In this document: positions 1 through 10,400 of the stretch, piece after piece | How the letters are laid out: each line of letters starts with the position of its first letter | Numbering within the stretch: position 1 is the first letter of the stretch | Source of the DNA: Gammaproteobacteria bacterium | GTDB taxonomy: Bacteria; Pseudomonadota; Gammaproteobacteria; Ga0077554; Ga007554 | DNA: 64,000 nt | Direction: 5' to 3' | NCBI GenBank assembly: GCA_040183005.1 | Contig: JAMPIW010000007.1 | Location: 1,171,314-1,235,313 of the forward strand | Program-made: the position numbers and the translations under genes | The notes under the pieces: model-generated | Told to the model about the DNA's origin: nothing | What the model saw: the letters and a program-made list of their open reading frames with translations, nothing else | The model's database searches: none

Positions 1-231
1 GCCATGCTCGTTGCACATCATGGACACGTAGTCGAGGCGATCCATATAGGGAACGCTCTGATTGTACGGCTTGCTCTCCGCCAGCTTCTCGGTGGCCCGG
101 TGCAACAGGCCGATATGCGGATCGGCGCGTTCGATGACTTCGCCATCCAGCTCCAGCACCAGACGCAGCACACCATGTGCGGAAGGGTGTTGCGGCCCAA
201 AATTCATTGTGTAATTGCGTATCTCAGCCAC
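1..231 (-). CDS. nuoD: NADH-quinone oxidoreductase subunit D, N-terminal part (runs off the window)
   Basis: This is the first 77 codons of the 49-kDa-type subunit of complex I, part of the quinone-reducing arm facing the cytoplasm. The reading begins with GTG at 229-231 and gives [20 protein letters not shown] at the start, the hallmark N-terminus of NuoD, followed by the conserved segment [13 protein letters not shown] and by [16 protein letters not shown] at the window edge. The GTG start overlaps the end of nuoC by 8 bases, which supports translational coupling. No ATG fits the conserved N-terminus, so GTG is preferred. The rest of the gene lies outside the window. Confidence 0.95.
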   Translation of the reverse strand, partial: MAEIRNYTMNFGPQHPSAHGVLRLVLELDGEVIERADPHIGLLHRATEKLAESKPYNQSVPYMDRLDYVSMMCNEHG

Positions 232-841
232 GCTTGCTCTCCTTCGTGCCCGTCTCATACCTGCTGTCATGGCGGATTACGCGCGGCACCAAGGTACGCG
301 GCTCTATGCTCACCGGCTCATACACAACGCGTTTCTTCTCGGGGTCGTAACGCATCTCGACATTGCCGATAAGCGGGAAGTCCTTGCGAAACGGATGACC
401 AATAAAGCCGTAATCAGTGAGCAAGCGGCGCAGGTCGGGATGGCCGTCGAACAGGATGCCGAACAGATCAAATGCCTCACGTTCGAACCAATTCGCCACA
501 GCCCAGATATCAATAACCGAATCCAGCCGAGGCAGCTCATCGCCAAGAAACACTTTGAGACGCAAACGCTGATTGTTCTGAACAGACAATAAATGGTAAA
601 CCACGGCAAAGCGCGGGCCTTGCCAGCTTCCTTCGCCATACTCCAGATAGTCCACACCGCACAGGTCGATGAGCTGCTCGAAACCGAACGCGGGTTCGTC
701 ACGCAATGCCGCGCATACCTCTAAAAGTTTTTCGCAATGCACATCCACGGTCACCTCGCCAACCGCCACGCGGCAATCGGCCAGTGCGTCACCGAAACGC
801 TCCTGAAGGCTCGCCGCCAGATCCTGTTTTATATCAGACAT
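224..841 (-). CDS. nuoC: NADH-quinone oxidoreductase subunit C
   Basis: This is the 30-kDa-type subunit of the peripheral arm of complex I. The protein is about 205 residues, typical for a stand-alone NuoC rather than a NuoCD fusion. The family signature is clear in the C-terminal half: [20 protein letters not shown] followed by [18 protein letters not shown]. The ATG at 839-841 is preferred over the in-frame TTG one codon upstream. It sits 14 bases after nuoB and overlaps nuoD at its end, so it belongs to the nuo operon. The final residues (KESKRG) overlap the nuoD start codon. Confidence 0.97.
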   Translation of the reverse strand: MSDIKQDLAASLQERFGDALADCRVAVGEVTVDVHCEKLLEVCAALRDEPAFGFEQLIDLCGVDYLEYGEGSWQGPRFAVVYHLLSVQNNQRLRLKVFLGDELPRLDSVIDIWAVANWFEREAFDLFGILFDGHPDLRRLLTDYGFIGHPFRKDFPLIGNVEMRYDPEKKRVVYEPVSIEPRTLVPRVIRHDSRYETGTKESKRG

Positions 842-855
842 CAATCAATAACTCT

Positions 856-1335
856 TTAGCGGGCGATCGTATTGGTACGTTTGATTTTATTTTGCAACTG
901 AATAATGCCGTACAACAGCGCCTCCGCCGTAGGCGGGCAACCGGGGACATAAATATCGACCGGCACAATACGGTCACACCCTCTCACCACCGAATAGGAA
1001 TAGTGATAATAGCCACCGCCGTTGGCACAGGACCCCATCGAGATCACCCAGCGCGGCTCGGACATCTGGTCATACACCTTGCGTAGCGCAGGGGCCATCT
1101 TGTTGACCAGAGTTCCCGCCACCACCATCACATCGGATTGGCGCGGACTGGGACGGAACACTACGCCAAAACGATCCAAATCATAGCGGGCGGCGCCCGC
1201 GTGCATCATTTCCACAGCGCAGCAGGCCAAACCGAACGTCATCGGCCACAATGAACCCGTGCGCGCCCAATTGATGAGTGAATCGGCAGTGGTCGTGACC
1301 ACACCCTTTTCAAGAACGCCCTCTATTATTCCCAC
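856..1335 (-). CDS. nuoB: NADH-quinone oxidoreductase subunit B (N2 iron-sulfur subunit)
   Basis: NuoB carries the terminal [4Fe-4S] cluster N2, which hands electrons to quinone. The cluster cysteines are visible in [20 protein letters not shown], in [20 protein letters not shown] and in the [15 protein letters not shown] segment. The longest reading would start at 1356, but conserved NuoB proteins begin close to [10 protein letters not shown], and a GTG at 1333-1335 has a GGGAG sequence a few bases upstream. That start gives about 159 residues and a 10-base overlap with nuoA, in keeping with the compact operon. Confidence 0.96.
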   Translation of the reverse strand: MGIIEGVLEKGVVTTTADSLINWARTGSLWPMTFGLACCAVEMMHAGAARYDLDRFGVVFRPSPRQSDVMVVAGTLVNKMAPALRKVYDQMSEPRWVISMGSCANGGGYYHYSYSVVRGCDRIVPVDIYVPGCPPTAEALLYGIIQLQNKIKRTNTIAR

Positions 1336-1682
1336 TCCAGGGCTCCCTTCTTCCACTCATAGATAAACCCGATCACGAGGATGCCGAGAAACACCACCAT
1401 GGCGATGTAACCAAACATGCCTATCTCACCCAGCACCGCAGCCCAGGGAAACAGAAAAGCAATTTCAAGATCGAAGACGATAAACAGGATGGCCACGAGG
1501 TAATAGCGCACATCGAACTTCATGCGCGAATCTTCGAATGCCTCGAAGCCGCACTCATAGGGAGAGAGCTTTTCGCTGTCAGGGCGATTCGGCGCAACCA
1601 AAAAGCCGGCGACTACCGGTGCGACCCCAAAAAAGATGCCAAGCCCGAGAAAAATCAAGATTGGCAAATAGTTTTCCAACAT
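1326..1682 (-). CDS. nuoA: NADH-quinone oxidoreductase subunit A
   Basis: NuoA is a small three-helix membrane subunit of complex I next to the quinone site. The chosen ATG at 1680-1682 gives 118 residues starting [19 protein letters not shown], the normal size and N-terminus for the family. The longer reading to 1742 adds 20 residues without family resemblance. The conserved loop is present: [20 protein letters not shown], then [18 protein letters not shown]. It is the first gene of the visible nuo operon, and a candidate promoter lies about 110 bases upstream. Confidence 0.95.
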   Translation of the reverse strand: MLENYLPILIFLGLGIFFGVAPVVAGFLVAPNRPDSEKLSPYECGFEAFEDSRMKFDVRYYLVAILFIVFDLEIAFLFPWAAVLGEIGMFGYIAMVVFLGILVIGFIYEWKKGALEWE

Positions 1683-1789
1683 TGCCGCTATCCCCCACCC
1701 AAAAGACACAATACCCACGGACGCCCTCTTTGCGCTAGACAAAGGGACGTCATCAATTTTTGCTCACAAAAATATTTATCGAGTTTTCG

Positions 1790-1819
1790 AGTCTAGGCTA
1801 GGAAACAAGATGCTGTCAA
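1790..1819 (-). promoter_or_regulatory. Candidate sigma-70 promoter for the nuo operon
   Basis: On the minus strand TTGACA (plus 1814-1819) is followed after 18 bases by TAGACT (plus 1790-1795). The -35 box is a perfect match, the -10 box matches four of six. The site points at nuoA. The rest of 1683-1994 holds no gene that I can see. Confidence 0.45.
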
Positions 1820-1994
1820 GCAGCTAATGCAAGCCTACTACCATACAATTCATGCGGTTACGCAAGAAGCATAAAGAGCTTGGCTGCAACAAATCTCAGA
1901 TACCGCTTTTTAATACTTCTGAACGTACCGAGAGTACGCGCGACAGGAAACATCCTCTCCCCATAATAGAATACACCTGCCTTTGATTTTATTG

Positions 1995-2030
1995 CAAAAA
2001 AAAGCAGCCAAAATCATATTTTGGCTGCTT
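1995..2030 (-). terminator. Rho-independent terminator after tRNA-Leu / secG-tpiA unit
   Basis: An 11-bp stem (2003-2013 with 2019-2029) around AGCAGCCAAAA has a five-base loop. On the minus strand it is followed by a run of eight T. It lies downstream of tRNA-Leu in the direction of transcription. A second, weaker hairpin with A/T tracts lies at 2046-2079 between it and the tRNA. Confidence 0.75.
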
Positions 2031-2083
2031 TACTTAAGTTTACCTAAAAAACCTTAAAAAAGGTTATTGTTGGTTTTTTTGTA

Positions 2084-2168
2084 TGGTACCGATGGCCGGA
2101 CTCGAACCGGCACAGCTTGCGCCACTACCACCTCAAGGTAGCGTGTCTACCAATTCCACCACATCGGC
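2084..2168 (-). tRNA. tRNA-Leu (anticodon GAG)
   Basis: The minus strand folds as an 85-nt class II tRNA: acceptor GCCGATG paired with CATCGGT, D-arm with GGTAGAC, anticodon stem CTACC/GGTAG around the loop TTGAGGT (anticodon GAG), a long variable arm, T-arm GGTTCGAGTCC and an encoded CCA at 2084-2086. The first acceptor pair is G-U. It sits between secG and nuoA, a position known from many gammaproteobacteria, and is probably cotranscribed with tpiA-secG. Confidence 0.95.
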
Positions 2169-2207
2169 TTAAATCTCAAGGAACCTATGATGGGCACCTC
2201 TACTCTC

Positions 2208-2585
2208 TTATTGCGTAGGCTTGGCCGGCACAACCGGTGACTGCTGAGTACCGCCGCTGGGCGCCATCGCAGGAACCATTGGCGTCACCCCCACTGGCTG
2301 AGCAGGCTTAGGCTGGACCGGAACCGCCATATCCGTAACGCTCTTCCGTTCCGTTCTATTGCCGGACAGGTACGCCAGAGACAGACAGAGAATAAAAAAC
2401 AACGCAGCAAGAACAGCCGTTGCTCGCGTCATAAACGACGCCGAGCCGCGACTACCGAATACCGTCTGTGATGCGCCACTTCCAAACGCGGCGCCTATAT
2501 CAGCGCCCTTGCCCTGCTGAATCAGCACCAGACTGACCAGAGCAACCGCCACAATCACGAGAACAATCGACAAAATAGTATACAT
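2208..2585 (-). CDS. secG: Preprotein translocase subunit SecG
   Basis: SecG is the small non-essential partner of the SecYE protein-conducting channel in the inner membrane. The 125-residue protein has two transmembrane helices, at about residues 2-22 and 54-73. The conserved loop between them reads VLIQQGKGADIGAAFGSGAS, the family signature. The C-terminal 45 residues are rich in Pro, Val and Gln and look unstructured, as in other proteobacterial SecG proteins. The gene lies 47 bases after tpiA and before tRNA-Leu, so it is probably expressed from the tpiA promoter. Confidence 0.95.
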   Translation of the reverse strand: MYTILSIVLVIVAVALVSLVLIQQGKGADIGAAFGSGASQTVFGSRGSASFMTRATAVLAALFFILCLSLAYLSGNRTERKSVTDMAVPVQPKPAQPVGVTPMVPAMAPSGGTQQSPVVPAKPTQ

Positions 2586-2632
2586 TTTAAATTACGCCAA
2601 TAAAATCCAGAGAAATCCTGCCCAGCTGGAAC

Positions 2633-3388
2633 TCATTCTGCCGCATGGCAGATCGTCAGAAACTCACTAACGTCCAGGGAAGCACCACCTATCAGGCCGC
2701 CATCGATATCCGGCTTGGCGAACAACTCCGCCGCATTAGCCCCCTTCACGCTTCCACCGTAGAGAATCTGGATTTTACCCGCAATCTCCGCACTATGCGC
2801 AGAAATCTGCCGCCGGATAAAGGCATGAACCTCCTGCGCCTGATCGGGTGATGCAGTTTTTCCTGTACCTATCGCCCATACCGGCTCATAAGCAATCACC
2901 GCGCCTCCAAGTGCCGCCAGGCACTCCGGCGAATCCAGCACTGCATCGAGCTGACGCGCAACGACGGCCTCAGTCAGCTCGTTTTCACGGTCTTCCAGCA
3001 TCTCTCCGACACAGAAAATCGGCGTGAGTCCACCCCTGCTTGCCGCGAGAAACTTGCGCGCCACTATTTTGTTGTCTTCACCAAACAGCGCCCGCCGCTC
3101 CGAGTGACCTACGATAGCATAGGTACAACCGAAATCCAGGAGCATCGTCGCCGATATTTCGCCGGTATAGGCGCCCGAAGAAGCGTAGCAAAGATTCTGC
3201 GCGCCCAACGCCATAGGCGTGCCTTGCAGCATGACCGCAACATCCGCAAGGTAGGCGTGCGGAGGGCACAAGGCAATCTGCGTCTTGACGGCGCCGGTAA
3301 CACCCGCCTTGATACCTTCGACCAGCTCCTTGGCGCTCGCGCGGGAACCGTTCATTTTCCAATTTCCAGCGACTAAAGGCTGCCGCAT
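2633..3388 (-). CDS. tpiA: Triose-phosphate isomerase
   Basis: This enzyme interconverts dihydroxyacetone phosphate and glyceraldehyde-3-phosphate in glycolysis and gluconeogenesis. The 251-residue protein has the family length and all catalytic elements: AGNWKMNG with the substrate-binding Asn and Lys, the electrophilic His in AIVGHSERR, and the catalytic Glu in [15 protein letters not shown], which also begins the flexible loop. The phosphate-binding [12 protein letters not shown] and [10 protein letters not shown] segments follow. The ATG start is preceded by a GAGGT ribosome binding site. It heads the tpiA-secG-tRNA-Leu unit. Confidence 0.98.
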   Translation of the reverse strand: MRQPLVAGNWKMNGSRASAKELVEGIKAGVTGAVKTQIALCPPHAYLADVAVMLQGTPMALGAQNLCYASSGAYTGEISATMLLDFGCTYAIVGHSERRALFGEDNKIVARKFLAASRGGLTPIFCVGEMLEDRENELTEAVVARQLDAVLDSPECLAALGGAVIAYEPVWAIGTGKTASPDQAQEVHAFIRRQISAHSAEIAGKIQILYGGSVKGANAAELFAKPDIDGGLIGGASLDVSEFLTICHAAE

Positions 3389-3423
3389 TATTCTACCTCA
3401 AGACAGTGCGAACAAGGTGCCGA

Positions 3424-3452
3424 ATGTTACAGCGAGTAACGTAAGAAATCAA
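3424..3452 (-). promoter_or_regulatory. Candidate promoter of tpiA-secG
   Basis: On the minus strand TTGATT (plus 3447-3452) and TAACAT (plus 3424-3429) are separated by 17 bases, each matching four of six consensus positions. The site lies about 40 bases before the tpiA start. Confidence 0.35.
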
Positions 3453-3542
3453 TTTTATTAACGGAACCATGGAGTCCAGGGCAATCGCATCGTGTTTCTC
3501 AGTGGATGCCCGCGATAGATGGTGCGTATTCTCCCGACCCGG

Positions 3543-4967
3543 CTACCGCTCCCGCAAACTCTCCTGCCCATACTGCAACAGCGGGCTGAGGAAATACTCG
3601 ATCACCCGCCGCTTGCCGGTCTTGATCTCCACCGTCACGGCCATGCCGGGCGTCAGGTTCACCTGCTTGCCTTCGACAGCCAGGGTGGCCCTGTCCATCT
3701 TCACTCGCGAAGAGTAGATCAGGCCGCGTTTCTCGTCGTTGATCGCGTCATGGGAGAGATGCGTGAGTTTGGCGTGGATGGTGCCATACTTGGTGTAGGG
3801 AAAGGTTTCGATCTTGACCTCTGCGTTCTGGCCGGCATTGACGAAGCCGATATCCTTATTCTCGACAAAGGCCTCGACTTCCAGCGGATGATCCCCTGGC
3901 ACGATCATCATCACCGGCTGGGCGGGGGTGACCACGCCACCGACAGTATGCACGGCGAGCTGCTGCACCGTGCCGTCCACCGGCGAGACGAGCGTCATCA
4001 GCCTGCCGCGCGTGTCCGCTTTCACCAACTCCTGCTCCAGCGCCCGCGCCTTTTGCAGACCTTCGTTCAGGCTGTCCAGGGTCAGCCGCCGGGTCTCGGC
4101 AGCCAGCGCCGCCTTCTCGCTCCGGCCCTCGATCAGGGCGGCGTCGATCTCCTGCAACCGGCTGCGTTGCGTTGCCAGGTCACCCTCCTTCTCGATGCGT
4201 TCCTGTTCACGCTCCAGATAGCCGTGGCGGGGCACGAAGCTCTTGTCCACCAGATCCTTATAGTCCTGCGCCCGCTGGTGGGCAATCGGCGCGGTCTGCT
4301 CCAGCTTGTGTACCAGTTCCAGGGTGGAGCGCCGCTCGGCCTCGCGCCGGGCGATATCGGCCTCGATGCGGGCGCGCTTTGCCAGATATTCGCCGAATTG
4401 CCCTTCAAGAAGGCGCTGGGCCTCCTGCCACTGAGCCGGATTGATTCCATCGGCTTTCCTAAGAACGGGTGGACGGCCCTCTTCTAGCGCCACGAGCAGC
4501 GCGCGCGCCCGGCCAATCTGGAACCGTGCCGCCGCCAGGTCGCTCGCCAAGCGGTCCATGTCGGCCTGGGCATTGGTGGCATCCAGCTCGATCAGCACCT
4601 CACCCGCCTTGACCACCTGCCCGTCGGCGACATGAATCGCTTTCACGGTGGCGGTCTCCATCGGCTGGATGACCTTGGTGCGGTCGTTGGGCACGATCTT
4701 GCCCTGGGCGGTGGCGACGATGTCGATCCTGCCGAACACCGCCCACAGCAGCGCAATGAGGGCGAACGCCATCAGCAGCCACATCGCCACACGGGGCAGC
4801 GGTGAGACGGGCGTTTCCTGTAACGCCAGCGCCGCCGGGAGAAACTGCGCCTCGTGTGGCAGGCGCGCGCGGCCATCGTGCTGTTTGCGGTCGCGCCAGG
4901 CATGGCGGAAAATCGAGGCATAACGCTTCAACAGATCACGGGATGCCTGAAAGTGGGGCATGGTCAT
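3543..4967 (-). CDS. Type I secretion membrane fusion protein, HlyD family
   Basis: This is the periplasmic adaptor that links an inner-membrane ABC exporter to a TolC-type outer-membrane channel. The 474-residue protein has a cytoplasmic N-terminus, one transmembrane helix at about residues 60-80 (WLLMAFALIALLWAVFG), a lipoyl-like half domain (QGKIVPNDRTKVIQPMET), a long coiled coil at about 125-330, the second half (LVSPVDGTVQQLAVHTVGG), a beta-barrel domain and the typical C-terminal end TPGMAVTVEIKTGKRRVIEY. It follows the exporter gene with only a 157-bp inverted-repeat element between them. That element supplies AGAGG as a plausible ribosome binding site. No TolC gene lies in the window. 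Confidence 0.95.
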   Translation of the reverse strand: MTMPHFQASRDLLKRYASIFRHAWRDRKQHDGRARLPHEAQFLPAALALQETPVSPLPRVAMWLLMAFALIALLWAVFGRIDIVATAQGKIVPNDRTKVIQPMETATVKAIHVADGQVVKAGEVLIELDATNAQADMDRLASDLAAARFQIGRARALLVALEEGRPPVLRKADGINPAQWQEAQRLLEGQFGEYLAKRARIEADIARREAERRSTLELVHKLEQTAPIAHQRAQDYKDLVDKSFVPRHGYLEREQERIEKEGDLATQRSRLQEIDAALIEGRSEKAALAAETRRLTLDSLNEGLQKARALEQELVKADTRGRLMTLVSPVDGTVQQLAVHTVGGVVTPAQPVMMIVPGDHPLEVEAFVENKDIGFVNAGQNAEVKIETFPYTKYGTIHAKLTHLSHDAINDEKRGLIYSSRVKMDRATLAVEGKQVNLTPGMAVTVEIKTGKRRVIEYFLSPLLQYGQESLRER

Positions 4968-5124
4968 ATGGGTACCTCTAAAAATTCGATCAAGCCGATG
5001 ATGGCAAGGCGGGAACGCGCGAAAAAGCGCAGTTTACACGGAGTCTGCCGCTTCCCGGCTCCGCATTTTGAGTGCGTTTCCAACGCAGCCAGCGCGACTT
5101 CAGCAAATTTTTAGAGGTACCCAT
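4968..5124. repeat. 157-bp element with perfect 19-bp terminal inverted repeats
   Basis: ATGGGTACCTCTAAAAATT (4968-4986) is repeated exactly in inverted form at 5106-5124. The element fills almost the whole space between the stop codon of the ABC exporter gene (5127) and the start codon of the hlyD-type gene (4967). On the minus strand its inner end reads AGAGGTACCCAT-ATG, so the repeat itself provides the ribosome binding site of the adaptor gene. No ORF is encoded. It may be a miniature transposable element or a large RNA hairpin. No other copy is seen in the window. Confidence 0.75.
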
Positions 5125-5126
5125 GG

Positions 5127-7349
<2,223 letters not shown>

Positions 7350-7356
7350 TCCAAAA

Positions 7357-7393
7357 TAAACCCCTCATCCGCCTTCCTGGAGGATGAGGGGCA
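7357..7393 (-). terminator. Hairpin between the RTX gene and the exporter genes (terminator or attenuator)
   Basis: A perfect 10-bp stem, CCCCTCATCC (7361-7370) with GGATGAGGGG (7382-7391), lies 20 bases after the RTX stop codon. On the minus strand it is followed by a short T-rich stretch (TTTATTTTGG). The weak T tract suggests partial read-through, which would make more RTX transcript than exporter transcript. Confidence 0.6.
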
Positions 7394-7410
7394 AAAGACT
7401 ACGATCGGGA

Positions 7411-10400
7411 TTACTGCCAGTTCGCCGCAATAACCGGGGTGAGCGTTGCCTGGTAGGACGGTGGCAAGGTGGCCTGACCGGAGACCGGTGGCTCAAAGGC
7501 TGCCATCGCCGAAATCAGGGATTCAACTTGCCCATCGAGCAGCATCTTTCCGTCCGCCGTTTTGAACTGTTCGACGTGATAAGCGTTACCACTGTACCAG
7601 CTTTGAATCGTAGTCCTGTCGTCAGTCCCTATGACGCTTATTTCGAGACTCGAACCAACGCGGCGGAACCAAAGCTGATCACTGGAGATACCCGCACCAA
7701 ACTGTAATAGGTCGGCACTTCCCGTGGTGCTGTCGTAGTCGTTGATTGTATCCTGTCCCAAGCCACGGCCAAACAGGTAGCTATCGTTGCCCAACCCGCC
7801 GTTGAGGGTGTCGTTTCCAGCGCCGCCATCCAGCGTGTCGTTGCCCGCGTCCCCAGAAAGGGTGTCATTGCCCTCTTGACCCTGAAGGCTGTCCGCGCCA
7901 TTGCCGCCGTACAGGGTGTCGTTTTGCGTGCCGCCCTTGAGGATATCGTCGCCGTCTTCACCGAACAGCCGATCTTCGCCCGCGCCGCCGTCGAGCGTGT
8001 CGTTGCCCGCCTTGGCATAGAGGGTGTCGTCGCCGGCCAGACCCGAAAGCGTGTCCGCCGTGGCGTAGCCGTACAACATGTCGTTCTCACCGCTGCCAGT
8101 CGCCACTCTCGACTTGATCGCTGCCACGTCCCACACCGTGCCATCGGCAAACTTGACCTGTTCGACCTGGAAGCCGTAGGTGGCGTCGTTGTAGAAGTAG
8201 TTGTTGACCCGCAGGGCATCCGCAGTGCCATTGATCGACAGCACCAGCGCATCACTGTCGCGCTTGAGCGCCACGTCGGTGGTCAGCACGTCGGCACCAA
8301 GCTGGATCACGTCGAGCTTGCCCACTGTGCCGTCGTTGGCGCTGATGGTGTCCTTGCCCGAACCCTTGCCGAACAGGTAAGTGTCGTTGCCCGCACCACC
8401 ATCAAGCATGTCGTCGCCGGCGCCACCGTCCAGCGTGTCGTTGCCCGCGTCCCCAGAAAGGGGGTCATTGCCCTCTTGACCCTGAAGGCTGTCCGCGCCA
8501 TTGCCGCCGTACAGGGTGTCGTTTTGCGTGCCGCCCTTGAGGATATCGTCGCCGTCTTCACCGAACAGCCGGTCTTCGCCCGCGCCGCCGTCGAGCGTGT
8601 CGTTGCCCGCCTTGGCATAGAGGGTGTCGTCGCCGGCCAGACCCGAAAGCGTGTCCGCCGTGGCGTAGCCGTACAACATGTCGTTCTCACCGCTGCCAGT
8701 CGCCACTCTCGACTTGATCGCTGCCACGTCCCACACCGTGCCATCGGCAAACTTGACCTGTTCGACCTGGAAGCCGTAGGTGGCGTCGTTGTAGAAGTAG
8801 TTGTTGACCCGCAGGGCATCCGCAGTGCCATTGATCGACAGCACCAGCGCATCACTGTCACGCTTGAGCGCCACGTCGGTGGTCAGCACGTCGGCACCAA
8901 GCTGGATCACGTCGAGCTTGCCCACTGTGCCGTCGTTGGCGCTGATGGTGTCCTTGCCCGAACCCTTGCCGAACAGGTAAGTGTCGTTGCCCGCACCACC
9001 ATCAAGCATGTCGTCGCCGGCGCCACCGTCCAGCGTGTCGTTGCCCGCGTCCCCAGAAAGGGGGTCATTGCCCTCTTGACCCTGAAGGCTGTCCGCGCCA
9101 TTGCCGCCGTACAGGGTGTCGTTTTGCGTGCCGCCCTTGAGGATATCGTCGCCGTCTTCACCGAACAGCCGGTCTTCGCCCGCGCCGCCGTCGAGCGTGT
9201 CGTTGCCCGCCTTGGCATAGAGGGTGTCGTCGCCGGCCAGACCCGAAAGCGTGTCCGCCGTGGCGTAGCCGTACAACATGTCGCTCTCACCGCTGCCAGT
9301 CGCCACTCTCGACTTGATCGCTGCCACGTCCCACACCGTGCCATCGGCAAACTTGACCTGTTCGACCTGGAAGCCGTAGGTGGCGTCGTTGTAGAAGTAG
9401 TTGTTGACCCGCAGGGCATCCGCAGTGCCATTGATCGACAGCACCAGCGCATCACTGTCACGCTTGAGCGCCACGTCGGTGGTCAGCACGTCGGCACCAA
9501 GCTGGATCACGTCGAGCTTGCCCACTGTGCCGTCGTTGGCGCTGATGGTGTCCTTGCCCGAACCCTTGCCGAACAGGTAAGTGTCGTTGCCCGCACCACC
9601 ATCAAGCATGTCGTCGCCGGCGCCACCGTCCAGCGTGTCGTTGCCCGCGTCCCCAGAAAGGGGGTCATTGCCCTCTTGACCCTGAAGGCTGTCCGCGCCA
9701 TTGCCGCCGTACAGGGTGTCGTTTTGCGTGCCGCCCTTGAGGATATCGTCGCCGTCTTCACCGAACAGCCGGTCTTCGCCCGCGCCGCCGTCGAGCGTGT
9801 CGTTGCCCGCCTTGGCATAGAGGGTGTCGTCGCCGGCCAGACCCGAAAGCGTGTCCGCCGTGGCGTAGCCGTACAACATGTCGCTCTCACCGCTGCCAGT
9901 CGCCACTCTCGACTTGATCGCTGCCACGTCCCACACCGTGCCATCGGCAAACTTGACCTGTTCGACCTGGAAGCCGTAGGTGGCGTCGTTGTAGAAGTAG
10001 TTGTTGACCCGCAGGGCATCCGCAGTGCCATTGATCGACAGCACCAGCGCATCACTGTCACGCTTGAGCGCCACGTCGGTGGTCAGCACGTCGGCACCAA
10101 GCTGGATCACGTCGAGCTTGCCCACTGTGCCGTCGTTGGCGCTGATGGTGTCCTTGCCCGAACCCTTGCCGAACAGGTAAGTGTCGTTGCCCGCACCACC
10201 ATCAAGCATGTCGTCGCCGGCGCCACCGTCCAGCGTGTCGTTGCCAACTTGACCATACAATGTGTCTTTCCCAAGACCGCCCGTGAGAACCTCACTGGCG
10301 GCAGTACCAGAGACCGTCACACTCGCAGGCGTTGTGGCTGTTGAGAGTTTGCTCTTGGCGGTGACGTAATTCCACGTCGTGCCATCGGCAAACTTAATGG

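Noticed and set aside
3519-4487. 322-codon plus-strand ORF opposite the hlyD-type gene
   Set aside because: It is a shadow in a GC-rich frame without family resemblance. The minus-strand protein has the full HlyD domain order.
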